From positions 62,001 through 126,000 of the forward strand of contig JAVJVX010000009.1 of NCBI GenBank assembly GCA_040220875.1: 64,000 nt of DNA, in the 5' to 3' direction. Every line of letters begins with the position of its first letter. Positions within the stretch are counted from its first letter, which is position 1. This document shows, piece by piece, positions 55,138 through 64,000 of the stretch. Under the pieces are notes generated by a model. It had not been told where the DNA came from. It saw nothing but the letters and a program-made list of their open reading frames with translations, and made no database searches. The translations under genes were made by a program, and so were the position numbers. This DNA comes from Alphaproteobacteria bacterium (lineage in GTDB: Bacteria; Pseudomonadota; Alphaproteobacteria; JAVJVX01).

Positions 55138-55938
55138 TCAGCCGCCGCCCACCGCCAGGCAGCCCTGGTCGCGGGCGTTGAGTTCCCGACAGAGCCGCTC
55201 GGCCGCCGCCTTGTCCGGAAGCGGCCCCGCCTGCAGGCGATAAAAGACCCCCTTGCCGGCGATTTCAGCGCGTTCGACATGGGGGCTGAGGTTGCCCAGC
55301 AGGTCCTCCTGCGAGGCCAGCACCCGGGTCCAGGCTTCGAGTGCGGCGGACCGCGAGCGGACCGAAAGCAATTGCACTCGGGCAGATGTGGCGAGATTTG
55401 CCGCTTGCGCGCTCTCCCAGGCTGGAGCTTCCGGCGCCGCCGGTGCCGGTTCGGGAGGACGCGCGGCGATCTCCGGGGCCGCGGGCGGCACATTTTCGCG
55501 GAGCGACGGCGCCCGAGCACTATCGGTTTGCGCGGGCGTGATCCTGCTGGGCGCAACTTCTTCAGCCGGCTCGGGCGCGGCATCAGCATTTGCCGGCGCA
55601 TTTTCCGCCGGACTTTCCTCGCTCGGCGCAGGCAGCAGCGCTTCGGGCGGCGGCAGAAGGTTTTCCACCGTTTCGTCGTCGCCCGCCGCCGGATCGAGGC
55701 GGTTGTAGATCAGCTTGTCGCGATGCGGCACATCCATGCCGCCCGGGTCATCGGGCCGGGTTTTAACAGGCGCCTGATCGGCCGCGATGATGGGAGTCGT
55801 CTCGATCGAGCCACTTCCCTGCCCCACATCATAGGCGTGCCAGACGATGCTGGCGAAGCCGGCCAGAACCACCCCGGCTGCCGCGGCCCCTGCGAGACGT
55901 CTTCCCCTGAAAAGTCGCTGATCCGATTCCGTCGCCAT
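55138..55938 (-). CDS. SPOR domain protein
   Basis: A 266-residue protein: one N-terminal membrane helix (AGAAAAGVVLAGFASIVWHAY), a long Pro/Ala/Glu-rich spacer (residues 60-185) and a C-terminal SPOR domain (ARVQLLSVRSRSAALEAW; GVFYRLQAGPLPDKAAAERLC). SPOR domains bind denuded glycan strands at the division septum. It lies between argS and nagZ, as is usual in this class. Confidence 0.92.
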   Translation of the reverse strand: MATESDQRLFRGRRLAGAAAAGVVLAGFASIVWHAYDVGQGSGSIETTPIIAADQAPVKTRPDDPGGMDVPHRDKLIYNRLDPAAGDDETVENLLPPPEALLPAPSEESPAENAPANADAAPEPAEEVAPSRITPAQTDSARAPSLRENVPPAAPEIAARPPEPAPAAPEAPAWESAQAANLATSARVQLLSVRSRSAALEAWTRVLASQEDLLGNLSPHVERAEIAGKGVFYRLQAGPLPDKAAAERLCRELNARDQGCLAVGGG

Positions 55939-55990
55939 CAGTTTTCGCCTTTCGCTATCCGTCCGGCCGGCGCAGGGCCAAGGTCGGAAA

Positions 55991-57745
55991 TCACATTTCC
56001 TCGACCGGGGTTACCCCAAGCACATCGAGGCCCGAAGCAACCACCAGTCGTGTTGCTGACAGGAGAGCCAGACGCGCGTGCGTCAGCGCCCCGTCATCGG
56101 TATTGAGAAAGCGCAAGGTGGCATCCGTCTTGCCCATATTCCAGAGGCCATGAAAGGCCGCCGCCACTTCCTGCAGATAATACGCGATACGGTGAGGCTC
56201 GTGCGATTCGGCTGCCCCCTCCACGAGCCGGGGCCAGGCCGCGAGAAGGCGGACCAGATCCACTTCCGCCGGAGCGGTCAGACGCTCCAGCGCAGCGGCT
56301 GTCAGGCCGGGCGCCGACAGGTCCAGATCCGGCGTTTCTCCTGCCGCCAGGCGCAGAACCGAACAGATTCGCGCATGCGCATATTGCACGTAGAAAACCG
56401 GGTTTTCCCGTGACTGTTCTGTGACTTTTTTGAGATCGAAATCGAGCGCCTGGTCATTACGCCGGGTCAGCATGATAAACCGCACGACATCCTTGCCTAC
56501 GGCATCGACCACGTCGCGCAGCAGGACGAAATTGCCCGCCCGTTTCGACATCTTCACCGGCTCGCCACCTTCAAGGATCTTGACCAGCTGGCAGAGCTTG
56601 ACGTCGAGCCGCGCATTCCCGCCTGCCAGCGCCTTCATGGCCGCGGCCACCCGTTTGACATAGCCACCGTGATCCGCGCCCCAGACATCGATGATCTCGG
56701 AAAAGCCGCGCTCGATCTTGTCGTGATGATAGGCAATGTCGCCGGCGAAATAGGTCCAGCTTCCGTCCGACTTGCGAATGGGCCGATCCACGTCGTCGCC
56801 GAAATCCGTCGCCCGGAAAAGCGTCTGCGGGCGTTCCTCCCAATCGTCCGGCAGTTTACCCTTCGGCGGTTCCAGGACGCCCGTATAGAGAAGCCCCTTC
56901 TCGTCGAGCCGTGCCATGGCCCGGTCCACCGCCCCGCCCTCGACGAGGGCGCGCTCGGAGGAAAACAGATCGAAATGGATGCCCAGCCCCGCCAGATCCT
57001 CGCGGATCAGGGCCAGCATCGATTCCACGGCATACTGCCGGAAGACAGGCAGCCAGTCGGCTTCGGGTGCCTCCAGCCATTTCCGGCCGTCCAGATCGGC
57101 CAGATCGCGCCCGACGGGACGAAGGTAGTCGCCCGGATAGAGCCCTTCCGGGATTTCACCAATCTCTTCGCCCAGCGCCTCGCGATACCGCAGGAAAGCC
57201 GACCGGGCGAGTTGGTCCACCTGCGCGCCGGCGTCGTTGACGTAGTATTCCCGCGTGACCTCGAACCCGGCCTTGGCCAGGAGCCGGGCGAGCACGTCAC
57301 CGAATACGGCGCCGCGCCCGTGACCGACATGCATCGGCCCGGTCGGGTTGGCGGAGACGAATTCGACGTTTACCCTGGTGCCCCGGCCCAGTTCGCTCTC
57401 TCCATAGGCGATGCCCAGTGCCAGGATATCGCGCAACCTGTCGCCCCAGAATTCAGGCGAGAGGCGCAGATTGATAAACCCGGGCCCCGCCACCTCGGCG
57501 TTCAGCACATCGCCCGTTCGGGCCAGCTCGTCCGCGATGAGCGCCGCAAGCTCGCGGGGCTTCTGTCCCGCCTGACGCGCCAATACCAGCGCGGCGTTGG
57601 TTGCCACATCGCCATGAGCCGGGTCTTTCGGGGGCTCGACCGTGACGCTCACCCCCTCGAGCGCGGCCGGCAATACCCCGCGCCCTTGAAGGATTTTGAT
57701 CGCCGACTCAATGTCGGCCTCTACCCATTTGAAATAATTAGTCAT
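55991..57745 (-). CDS. argS: Arginyl-tRNA synthetase
   Basis: A 584-residue class I synthetase. The HIGH-type motif is [12 protein letters not shown] within [14 protein letters not shown], and the second signature is [12 protein letters not shown]. The N-terminal additional domain starts [16 protein letters not shown] and the anticodon-binding domain ends VTPVEEM. It overlaps the end of dgt by eight bases. Confidence 0.97.
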   Translation of the reverse strand: MTNYFKWVEADIESAIKILQGRGVLPAALEGVSVTVEPPKDPAHGDVATNAALVLARQAGQKPRELAALIADELARTGDVLNAEVAGPGFINLRLSPEFWGDRLRDILALGIAYGESELGRGTRVNVEFVSANPTGPMHVGHGRGAVFGDVLARLLAKAGFEVTREYYVNDAGAQVDQLARSAFLRYREALGEEIGEIPEGLYPGDYLRPVGRDLADLDGRKWLEAPEADWLPVFRQYAVESMLALIREDLAGLGIHFDLFSSERALVEGGAVDRAMARLDEKGLLYTGVLEPPKGKLPDDWEERPQTLFRATDFGDDVDRPIRKSDGSWTYFAGDIAYHHDKIERGFSEIIDVWGADHGGYVKRVAAAMKALAGGNARLDVKLCQLVKILEGGEPVKMSKRAGNFVLLRDVVDAVGKDVVRFIMLTRRNDQALDFDLKKVTEQSRENPVFYVQYAHARICSVLRLAAGETPDLDLSAPGLTAAALERLTAPAEVDLVRLLAAWPRLVEGAAESHEPHRIAYYLQEVAAAFHGLWNMGKTDATLRFLNTDDGALTHARLALLSATRLVVASGLDVLGVTPVEEM

Positions 57746-58922
57746 ATATCTTTTCTGGTTCTATCCCCGAAAGCCGTAGCGCATAGCGGTCCGTCATGCC
57801 GGCAAGGTAGTCGGCGACGACCCGCGCAGTCTCGGCCGACCCGGCCGGCCCGGCGGCCTGCCGCCATTCGGGCGGCAGCTCCTGCGGCCGGACCATCAGT
57901 CGATCAAACAATTGCTCCACGGCCCGGGCGGCCATTTCCGCCATCTCCCTGACCTTCTCGTGCCGGTACATACGCTCGAAGAGGAAGGTCTTGAGCGCCC
58001 GATCGTTTTCCCGCATTTCGCGCGAAAAATCGACAACAGGATGGCCCAGATGCCGGACCTCCTCGACGCTTTCGGGCGCCGCCTCGGCCAGCCGCCGTTC
58101 GGTTTCGGCCAGCAGGTCCGAAACCATGCGGTCGATCAGACGCCGGATGGCCTCGTGCTTCAGGCGGCGCTGGTCGATACCGGGGTAGCGCCGCCTGACT
58201 TCGGCGAAGACCGGGCCCACCAGCGGAACATCCATGAGGTCGTCGACGGCAAAAAGACCGGCCCGGAGGCCGTCGTCGATATCGTGGTTGTTGTAGGCGA
58301 TGTCATCGGCCAGGGCCGCGACCTGGGCCTCGGGCCCGGCATGGGTCGCGAGCTCGAGATCGTGCCGCCGGCAATATGCGGCGATATAGGGGGGGATACG
58401 TCCGCCGCTGGCGCCCCCGAGGGGACCGTTATGCTTGACCAGCCCTTCGAGGGTCTCCCAGGTCAAATTCAACCCGTCGAATTCTGCGTATCGCTGCTCG
58501 AGCCGGGTGACCAGGCGCAGGCCCTGTTCGTTGTGATCAAAACCGCCGAACGGCGCCATCCGGCTGTTCAACGCGCTCTCGCCGGCATGCCCGAACGGCG
58601 TATGACCGAGATCGTGGGCAAGCGAGACCGCCTCGGCGAGATCCTCGTCCAAACCAAGCGCCCGGCTGACGGTCCGGGCAATCTGGGCCACTTCGAGACT
58701 ATGGGTCAATCGGGTCCGATAATGGTCCCCCACGTGGTAGACGAAGACTTGGGTCTTGTGCTTCAGGCGCCGGAAACCGGCCGAATGAATGATCCGGTCC
58801 CGGTCGCGCTGAAAATGCGAGCGCATGCGGCTCTCATCCTCGGCGTGGAGGCGGCCGCGGGACCGACTCGCGTCGGTCGCAAAGGGCTGGAGGGCCAGTC
58901 CTGGCCGGAACTTGTTGGACAT
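57738..58922 (-). CDS. dgt: Deoxyguanosinetriphosphate triphosphohydrolase-like protein
   Basis: A 394-residue HD-domain hydrolase that splits dNTPs into nucleoside and triphosphate, affecting dNTP pools. HD motifs are [33 protein letters not shown] and the later [12 protein letters not shown]. The ATG at 58922 matches the family start ([13 protein letters not shown]). It leads the dgt-argS-SPOR-nagZ locus. Confidence 0.94.
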   Translation of the reverse strand: MSNKFRPGLALQPFATDASRSRGRLHAEDESRMRSHFQRDRDRIIHSAGFRRLKHKTQVFVYHVGDHYRTRLTHSLEVAQIARTVSRALGLDEDLAEAVSLAHDLGHTPFGHAGESALNSRMAPFGGFDHNEQGLRLVTRLEQRYAEFDGLNLTWETLEGLVKHNGPLGGASGGRIPPYIAAYCRRHDLELATHAGPEAQVAALADDIAYNNHDIDDGLRAGLFAVDDLMDVPLVGPVFAEVRRRYPGIDQRRLKHEAIRRLIDRMVSDLLAETERRLAEAAPESVEEVRHLGHPVVDFSREMRENDRALKTFLFERMYRHEKVREMAEMAARAVEQLFDRLMVRPQELPPEWRQAAGPAGSAETARVVADYLAGMTDRYALRLSGIEPEKIYD

Positions 58923-59057
58923 GGCGCGGAACCTAGACCCGGCCCGGGTCACGCGCAATCACCATGGCGGCACGGGGCTGGAAAAACCCTTGCCGACAAA
59001 GGGCAAAGCGCCCCGCCAACAGACGTTTGCGAGAGGATTGAAATTCCGACAAAATCG

Positions 59058-59095
59058 CTTACCTATAGGGCCCTGGCTTACCTATGGGCCACTGG
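59058..59095. repeat. Tandem 19-base direct repeat in the dgt-erpA intergenic region
   Basis: CTTACCTATAGGGCCCTGG is followed immediately by CTTACCTATGGGCCACTGG, two near-identical units about two helical turns apart. The pair lies in the 228-base divergent region, 55 bases before the erpA ATG, where it could be an iron- or redox-regulator site. Nothing else is coded there. Confidence 0.7.
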
Positions 59096-59150
59096 AGTGT
59101 TCCCCAAGGGCGCGGCGTGACCCTGACGCCCCTGAAAGGAGACGGACAAG

Positions 59151-59510
59151 ATGACGGCGGTTCTCGAAAGGTCGGGTGGACAGCAATTCCGAGTGAGCGA
59201 CCGGGCCCTCGCGCGAATATCCGAAATTCTGGCAGCGGAGGAAAACCGCGGGCTGATGCTTCGCGTATCCGTCGATGGCGGCGGCTGCCAGGGCTTTCAG
59301 TACGGGTTTACCCTGGATGAAAACCGGACCGAGGATGATCTGGTGCTGGAACAGGGGGCGGCCGTGATCATTGTGGATACCATCTCGCTCGACATGCTCA
59401 ACGGCTCCGAACTGGACTTCAAGGACGAGCTCGGCGGCGCCTTTTTTACGGTCGATAACCCCAACGCCGCCTCGAGCTGTGGCTGCGGCACATCGTTCTC
59501 GATGGCCTGA
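59151..59510 (+). CDS. erpA: Iron-sulfur cluster insertion protein, A-type carrier
   Basis: A 119-residue A-type carrier. The three cluster-binding cysteines are C46 (GGGCQGFQYGF) and C110/C112 (SSCGCGTSFS). ErpA hands Fe-S clusters to apo-enzymes; IscA is the alternative name, but isolated placement outside an isc/suf operon favours ErpA. GAAAGGAG precedes the ATG. Divergent from dgt. Confidence 0.92.
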   Translation: MTAVLERSGGQQFRVSDRALARISEILAAEENRGLMLRVSVDGGGCQGFQYGFTLDENRTEDDLVLEQGAAVIIVDTISLDMLNGSELDFKDELGGAFFTVDNPNAASSCGCGTSFSMA

Positions 59511-59643
59511 CAGGCCGGCGCCCCGGTTGGCCGGTTTTTGGCCTGCCGCCAGCCAAATGTGCTAGAAGACCCCCGCCGTGGCGGGGGTTCTGTCTTCATC
59601 CCTGCCCTTTTCTGTTCGCAACCGCCCCGGAAGTGCTGGCGTC

Positions 59644-60429
59644 GTGAAAATCGCCTCCTGGAACGTCAATTCGATCAAGGCCCGTCTTCCCGCTGTCATG
59701 GACTGGCTCAAGGAGTCCGAGACCGACGTCCTGCTTCTTCAGGAAATCAAATGCGTTGACGAGAATTTCCCGGCGCTCGAGTTTTCCGACGCCGGTTACC
59801 AGACGGCGGTGCACGGGCAAAAGACCTATAACGGCGTCGCGATCGTCTCCAAATACGGGTTAAGCGATATCCGGAGCGGCCTGCCCGGCGACGAGACCGA
59901 CACCGAGGCACGTTATATCGATGCCGTCGTGGATGGCTGGCTGCGCGTCGCCTCGATCTACCTGCCCAACGGCAATCCCGTCGATGGCCCCCGTCTCCCT
60001 TACAAGCTGGCCTGGATGGATCGCCTGCTGGCCCATGCCGGCGACCTTCTGGGGTCAGAGGAAAGTTTTGTCCTGGGCGGGGATTACAACGTGATCCCAC
60101 AGGATTCCGACGCTCACGACCCGTCGAAATGGGCCGGCGACGCCCTGGCCCTGCCGGAAAGCCGGTCGCGCTTCCGCGCCCTCCTCAACCTTGGGCTCAC
60201 GGAAGCCTTTCGCGCGCTTCATCCCGAGCGCGTCGCCTTTACCTTCTGGGACTATCAGGGAGGTGCCTGGCAGAAGGATGACGGGATCCGCATCGACCAC
60301 CTGCTTCTCTCGCCCCAGGCGGCGGACCGGCTGGCCGCCTGCGATGTCGACAAGAAGCCACGGGGCAGGCCTAAGGCCTCCGATCACACGCCGATCTGGT
60401 GCGAGATCGAGGGGGCTGCCGCTCCCTAG
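59644..60429 (+). CDS. xth: Exodeoxyribonuclease III
   Basis: A 261-residue AP endonuclease/3' exonuclease. Motifs: KIASWNVNSIKARLP, LLQEIKCVDENFP (metal Glu), NGNPVDGPRLPYK, GGDYNVIPQDSDAHDP and KASDHTPIW. The GTG at 59644 gives the standard N-terminus MKIASWNVN with GGAAG upstream; an ATG 22 codons earlier was rejected. It meets ilvD tail to tail. Confidence 0.94.
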   Translation: MKIASWNVNSIKARLPAVMDWLKESETDVLLLQEIKCVDENFPALEFSDAGYQTAVHGQKTYNGVAIVSKYGLSDIRSGLPGDETDTEARYIDAVVDGWLRVASIYLPNGNPVDGPRLPYKLAWMDRLLAHAGDLLGSEESFVLGGDYNVIPQDSDAHDPSKWAGDALALPESRSRFRALLNLGLTEAFRALHPERVAFTFWDYQGGAWQKDDGIRIDHLLLSPQAADRLAACDVDKKPRGRPKASDHTPIWCEIEGAAAP

Positions 60430-60463
60430 CGCGGCAAGCCGGCCCCTTCAGGCGTCGCTGCCG

Positions 60464-62188
60464 TCAGATGTCGGCGTAGCAATGGGTCTCCGCCCTGGCG
60501 CCCGGATGGGTGACCGCGCCGTCCGACGCACTGCCGACAATCTGTGCGTAGCGCCAGAGCGCGCCCGACTGGTAGTTGTTCTCACGCGGGCGCCAGGCGT
60601 CGCGGCGCTTGGCCAGCTCTTCGTCGCTGAGTGCGACGTTGAGCGTACCGGCCTCGGCATCGATCTCGATCCTGTCACCGTCCCGGAGCAGGCCGATAGG
60701 CCCCCCGACTGCGGCCTCGGGACCGACATGGCCGATGCAGAACCCGCGCGTCGCGCCGGAAAACCGCCCATCGGTGATGAGCGCCACATCCTGGCCGAGC
60801 CCTTCGCCATAAAGCGCGGCAGTGGTGGACAGCATCTCGCGCATGCCCGGCCCGCCCCTCGGGCCCTCATAACGGATCACGATCACATCCCCCGGCTTGA
60901 TCCGGCCTTTCACAACCGCCTCGAACGCTTCTTCCTCGCGATCGAAACATTTAGCCGTTCCGGCAAACTGAAGCATCTTCATTCCCGCCACTTTGACGAT
61001 AGCGCCGTCGGGCGCGAGATTGCCCCACAACCCCACGACCCCGCCCGTCGTGCTAAGGGGCCTGGCGGCCCGGACGACAACATCCTGATCCTCGGGAAAG
61101 ACGATATCCTTGTGGTTCTCGGCCAGAGTCTTTCCGGTCACCGTCAGACAATCGCCGTGCAGGAGGCCGGCATCGAGCAGTTCCTTTATGACGACCGGCA
61201 CGCCGCCAATTTCCCAGAGATCCTTTGCCACATAGCGCCCGCCTGGCTTGAGGTCAGCGATATAGGGGGTCTTGCGGAAGATCTCGGCCACTTCCTTCAG
61301 CGAAAAACTGAGCCCGGCCTCGTGCGCGATTGCCGGCAGGTGCAACGCCGCGTTGGTCGATCCGCCCGTGGCCGCAACGACGATGGCGGCGTTTTCAAGC
61401 GCCTTGCGAGTCACGATGTCTCGCGGCCTGAGGTTTCGCGCCACCAGTTCCATAACCGTCTTGCCGCTCGCTTCGGCGTATTCATCCCGGGTCTGGTAGG
61501 GTGCCGGCGCGCCGGCCGAGCCCGGCAAGGCAAGTCCGATCGCCTCGCTCACGCAGGCCATCGTGTTGGCCGTAAACTGGCCACCGCAGGAACCGGCCGA
61601 CGGGCAGGCCACGCATTCGAGCTCATGCAGGTCTTCGTCCGTCATTTTTCCGGCCGCATTCAGCCCGACGCCTTCGAACACGTCGAGAACCGTGACATCT
61701 TTTCCGCGGAACCGGCCGGGCAGGATCGTCCCGCCATACATGAAGACCGAAGGCACATTGAGACGCAGCATCGCCATCATCATGCCAGGCAGGGACTTGT
61801 CGCACCCTGCGAGCCCGACCAGCGCGTCATAACAATGCCCGCGAACCGTGAGCTCTACCGAATCGGCAATGACTTCCCGGCTGACCAGGGAAGAGCGCAT
61901 GCCCTCGTGACCCATCGCGATCCCGTCGGTAACGGTGATTGTCGTGAATTCGCGCGGCGTTCCGCTTTCCGCTATCACGCCCTTCTTCACGGCCTGCGCC
62001 TGGCGATTCAAGGTGATATTGCAGGGCGCCGCCTCGTTCCAGCAGGTCGCGACGCCGACGAAGGGCTGATTGATCTCTTCTTCCGTGAGGCCCATCGCAT
62101 AGTAATACGAGCGATGCGGCGCGCGGGAAGGTCCAACCGTCACGTGGCGGGATGGCAGTTTCATTTTGTCGTATTTTCGGTCGCCCAT
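60464..62188 (-). CDS. ilvD: Dihydroxy-acid dehydratase
   Basis: A 574-residue IlvD, the Fe-S dehydratase of valine, leucine and isoleucine synthesis. Cluster ligands lie in [13 protein letters not shown] and [19 protein letters not shown], with a further Cys early ([13 protein letters not shown]). The N-terminus [20 protein letters not shown] matches one IlvD subgroup. It could alternatively start eight codons later at MKLPSR. Nearby erpA may supply its cluster, which is inference. Confidence 0.95.
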   Translation of the reverse strand: MGDRKYDKMKLPSRHVTVGPSRAPHRSYYYAMGLTEEEINQPFVGVATCWNEAAPCNITLNRQAQAVKKGVIAESGTPREFTTITVTDGIAMGHEGMRSSLVSREVIADSVELTVRGHCYDALVGLAGCDKSLPGMMMAMLRLNVPSVFMYGGTILPGRFRGKDVTVLDVFEGVGLNAAGKMTDEDLHELECVACPSAGSCGGQFTANTMACVSEAIGLALPGSAGAPAPYQTRDEYAEASGKTVMELVARNLRPRDIVTRKALENAAIVVAATGGSTNAALHLPAIAHEAGLSFSLKEVAEIFRKTPYIADLKPGGRYVAKDLWEIGGVPVVIKELLDAGLLHGDCLTVTGKTLAENHKDIVFPEDQDVVVRAARPLSTTGGVVGLWGNLAPDGAIVKVAGMKMLQFAGTAKCFDREEEAFEAVVKGRIKPGDVIVIRYEGPRGGPGMREMLSTTAALYGEGLGQDVALITDGRFSGATRGFCIGHVGPEAAVGGPIGLLRDGDRIEIDAEAGTLNVALSDEELAKRRDAWRPRENNYQSGALWRYAQIVGSASDGAVTHPGARAETHCYADI

Positions 62189-62234
62189 ATTCTGCTATTC
62201 CGTTCCTGACAATCTGCCCGTCCGGGCAGGCGTC

Positions 62235-62459
62235 TTATTTCCAGTCACTACAATTCAACTCCGGCGCGGAAGAATCCGCCAGCTCGGAAGTGGCGCAAAC
62301 TCGGGCCCGACCCGTCCAGTAATCCTGCTGCATCACCATCGAGTCCGTCAGGGAAATTACCCCATAGCGGTCATGGAGCAACCATGCTGCCGCCATGGTG
62401 ACTGCCAGTGCTACCACGCCCCCGGCAATCGTGCGGGCCGCTCTCAGTCCTTTGGACAT
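62235..62459 (-). CDS. Small hypothetical membrane protein
   Basis: A 74-residue ORF with one hydrophobic helix (TIAGGVVALAVTMAAAWLL) near the N-terminus and a short polar, Cys-containing C-terminus. AGGGAGGGGG directly before the ATG is a strong ribosome site. I do not recognise a family. It lies between valS and ilvD on the same strand, 22 bases after valS, and may be cotranscribed with it. Confidence 0.6.
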   Translation of the reverse strand: MSKGLRAARTIAGGVVALAVTMAAAWLLHDRYGVISLTDSMVMQQDYWTGRARVCATSELADSSAPELNCSDWK

Positions 62460-62481
62460 GCCCCCTCCCTTTTCGCTTTTT

Positions 62482-64000
62482 CTACAGCCTGTCAAACCGG
62501 GCCAGCGCCGCGCCCAGCTTATCACATATGTCGGCCGCCTCATCACGCCGCTGGCGCTGCTCGGCGACCACCTCCGCCGGAGCCTTTTCGAGAAAGCCGG
62601 CATTGGAGAGCTTCTTGTCAAGGCGGGTGATATCGGCTTCCAGCTTTGACATTTCCTTCTTCAGTCGTGCTTTCTCCTGATCAACGTCAATGACATCCAT
62701 AAGCGGCAGCATCAGCGTCGCCTCGTCGACCACCGTCTGCACCGCCCCCTTTGGCACTGCGTCCTGAAAGTCAATCGACGAGATGCGCGCCAGCCGCTGC
62801 ACGATTTCGCCGTGCCGGACCAGCCGGGCACGGGTGTCGTCGCCCGCCCCCTTGAGGAAAAGCGGCACCTGGGCGCCCGGGGGTACATTCATTTCGCCAC
62901 GCACCGTGCGGATTGAGCTGACGAACCGGATCACCCACTCCAGATCCTTGCACGCATCGGTGACCGCCTGATCCCTGTCCTCCACCACCGCCCCGTCGGG
63001 CCATGCTTGTGACATCAGGAAGGCCTCGTCGCCAAACCCCAACTTCGACCACAGCTCTTCCGCGACAAAGGGCGTGAATGGCTGAATCAAATGCAGCAGA
63101 CGGTCAAGCACCCAGGCGGTGGTGGCGCGCACCTCGGCCTTCTCTGCCGCGTCGTCACTCTGAAGAACCGATTTGGTAATCTCGAGATACCAGTCGCAGA
63201 AGGTGCCCCAGATGAAATGATAAAGCGTCTGCGCCGCTTCGTTGAAGCGAAACGCCTCGAGCGCGTCCGTCACACGCCCGACGGTGCGATGAAGTTCGCT
63301 CGAAATCCACAGGTTGGCCGGCAGGCGAAGTTGCGCCGGGTCAAAATCGGGCGCGAGACGGCAATCGTTCATCTCGGCGTAACGGGCCGCGTTCCAGAGT
63401 TTCGTGATAAAGTTGCGCGATCCTTCGACCCGGCCTTCCGACATTTTCACGTCCCGCCCGGGTGCGGCGAGCGAGGCCAGCGTAAATCGGAGGGCGTCGC
63501 CGCCATAGGTATCGATCAACTCGAGAGGATCGATGATATTGCCCTTCGACTTCGACATTTTCTGCCCCTGCGCATCGCGCACGAGCGCATGGATGTAGAC
63601 AGTGTGAAACGGCACGTCCTCCATGAAATGGAGGCCCATCATCATCATCCGGGCGACCCAGAAGAAGATGATGTCGAATCCCGTGAGCAGCACATCCGTC
63701 GGGTAATAGGTCTCGAGGGCTTCGGTCTGGTCCGGCCATCCAAGAGTTGAGAACGGCCAGAGGGCCGATGAGAACCAGGTGTCAAGCACGTCCTCGTCCT
63801 GAACGAGGACGGCTTTTTCTCCGTACCGGGCTTCGGCCAGCCGGTGCGCATCCTCTTCCGTCTCGGCGACAAAGATTTCTCCGTCAGGGCCATACCAGGC
63901 CGGAATTTGATGGCCCCACCAGAGCTGACGCGACACGCACCAGGGCTGGATGTTCCGCATCCATTCGAAATAGGTATTCGCCCAGTGTTCGGGCACGAAG
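62482..64000 (-). CDS. valS: Valyl-tRNA synthetase, C-terminal part (5' end outside window)
   Basis: The last ~506 residues of a class I valyl-tRNA synthetase. The second catalytic signature KMSKSKGNIIDPLEL is visible, preceded by DEDVLDTWFSSALWPFSTLGWP and the WGHQIPAWYGPDG segment. The anticodon domain and the C-terminal coiled coil (KARLKKEMSKLEADITRLDKKL) complete the protein. The start and HIGH motif lie beyond position 64000. It is followed by the small membrane ORF and ilvD. Confidence 0.96.
   Translation of the reverse strand, partial: FVPEHWANTYFEWMRNIQPWCVSRQLWWGHQIPAWYGPDGEIFVAETEEDAHRLAEARYGEKAVLVQDEDVLDTWFSSALWPFSTLGWPDQTEALETYYPTDVLLTGFDIIFFWVARMMMMGLHFMEDVPFHTVYIHALVRDAQGQKMSKSKGNIIDPLELIDTYGGDALRFTLASLAAPGRDVKMSEGRVEGSRNFITKLWNAARYAEMNDCRLAPDFDPAQLRLPANLWISSELHRTVGRVTDALEAFRFNEAAQTLYHFIWGTFCDWYLEITKSVLQSDDAAEKAEVRATTAWVLDRLLHLIQPFTPFVAEELWSKLGFGDEAFLMSQAWPDGAVVEDRDQAVTDACKDLEWVIRFVSSIRTVRGEMNVPPGAQVPLFLKGAGDDTRARLVRHGEIVQRLARISSIDFQDAVPKGAVQTVVDEATLMLPLMDVIDVDQEKARLKKEMSKLEADITRLDKKLSNAGFLEKAPAEVVAEQRQRRDEAADICDKLGAALARFDRL

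Noticed and set aside
55110-55601. N-terminal extension of the nagZ frame by 164 codons
   Set aside because: It runs through the SPOR gene in another frame and has the Arg/Pro composition of a shadow; NagZ homology begins at the ATG at 55109.
54517-56106. 529-codon open frame on the plus strand
   Set aside because: Antisense to nagZ, the SPOR gene and argS; Arg/Ser/Pro-rich translation with no domain.
60191-62209. 672-codon open frame on the plus strand
   Set aside because: Antisense to ilvD, starting inside exonuclease III; ilvD is certain, so this is a shadow.
1-64000. CRISPR array, prophage or toxin-antitoxin system
   Set aside because: No regularly spaced repeats, phage structural genes or paired small toxin-antitoxin genes were seen on either strand.

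Overview
The window is a GC-rich (roughly 60-64% by eye), densely coded bacterial chromosome segment from an alphaproteobacterium, probably Rhodospirillales-like. The class call rests on several things: the locus dgt-argS-SPOR-nagZ-scpAB-tatABC-serS-surE-pcm-LysM/M23, gyrA-coaD-cyclophilins, yajC-secD-secF-Mth938, DUF2336 and DUF815 proteins, NDUFAF3/NDUFAF6-type proteins, and a direct-repeat LexA box (GTTC-N7-GTTC) between ssb and uvrA. No phage, IS element, CRISPR array or rRNA was seen. There is one tRNA (Lys, TTT).

Region 1 (1-13 kb) opens with the 3' end of recG and a DUF502 membrane protein. It continues with small redox/FMN proteins, a DUF1329 exported protein, a GFA-type zinc protein, an SDR-fold protein carrying the complete halohydrin dehalogenase signature, an aldo/keto reductase, a tight leftward run (FkbM methyltransferase, second methyltransferase, M20 peptidase, VOC protein, LOG protein) and a soluble hybrid sensor-like histidine kinase.

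Region 2 (13-25 kb) looks like an accessory catabolic island. A leftward group encodes DUF3833 lipoprotein, Rieske oxygenase alpha subunit, PhyH-type dioxygenase and a two-domain extradiol-type VOC dioxygenase. It converges on a class II aldolase-fold protein that has lost all three zinc histidines. Then come a cysteine hydrolase/DUF1989 pair (rightward) and a leftward FAH hydrolase - cyclase - DUF1329 unit, divergent from a luciferase-like flavin monooxygenase, with a TetR regulator beyond it. A palindrome overlaps the monooxygenase promoter. Inference: these genes process one or more small ring or branched compounds; the substrate cannot be read from the sequence.

Region 3 (25-41 kb) holds tRNA-Lys, a SIMPL protein, DUF2336, an AsmA-like protein and an unusually AT-rich LtaS/OpgB-like membrane sulfatase-fold gene. 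Then come two cyclophilins, coaD, gyrA, ssb/uvrA (divergent, LexA box between them), trmFO and a squalene/phytoene-synthase-fold protein of NDUFAF6 type.

Region 4 (41-64 kb) is housekeeping: a 30-residue membrane ORF with a PuuD-like membrane protein, Mth938/NDUFAF3-like protein, secF-secD-yajC, a DUF815 ATPase, and the long leftward locus for envelope, tRNA charging, Tat export and chromosome condensation. After that come erpA, exonuclease III, ilvD and the 3' part of valS. The strongest leads are the unannotated-looking halohydrin dehalogenase, the metal-less aldolase-fold protein within the oxygenase island, the DUF1329 operon with its candidate operator, and the assembly-factor pair around secDF.
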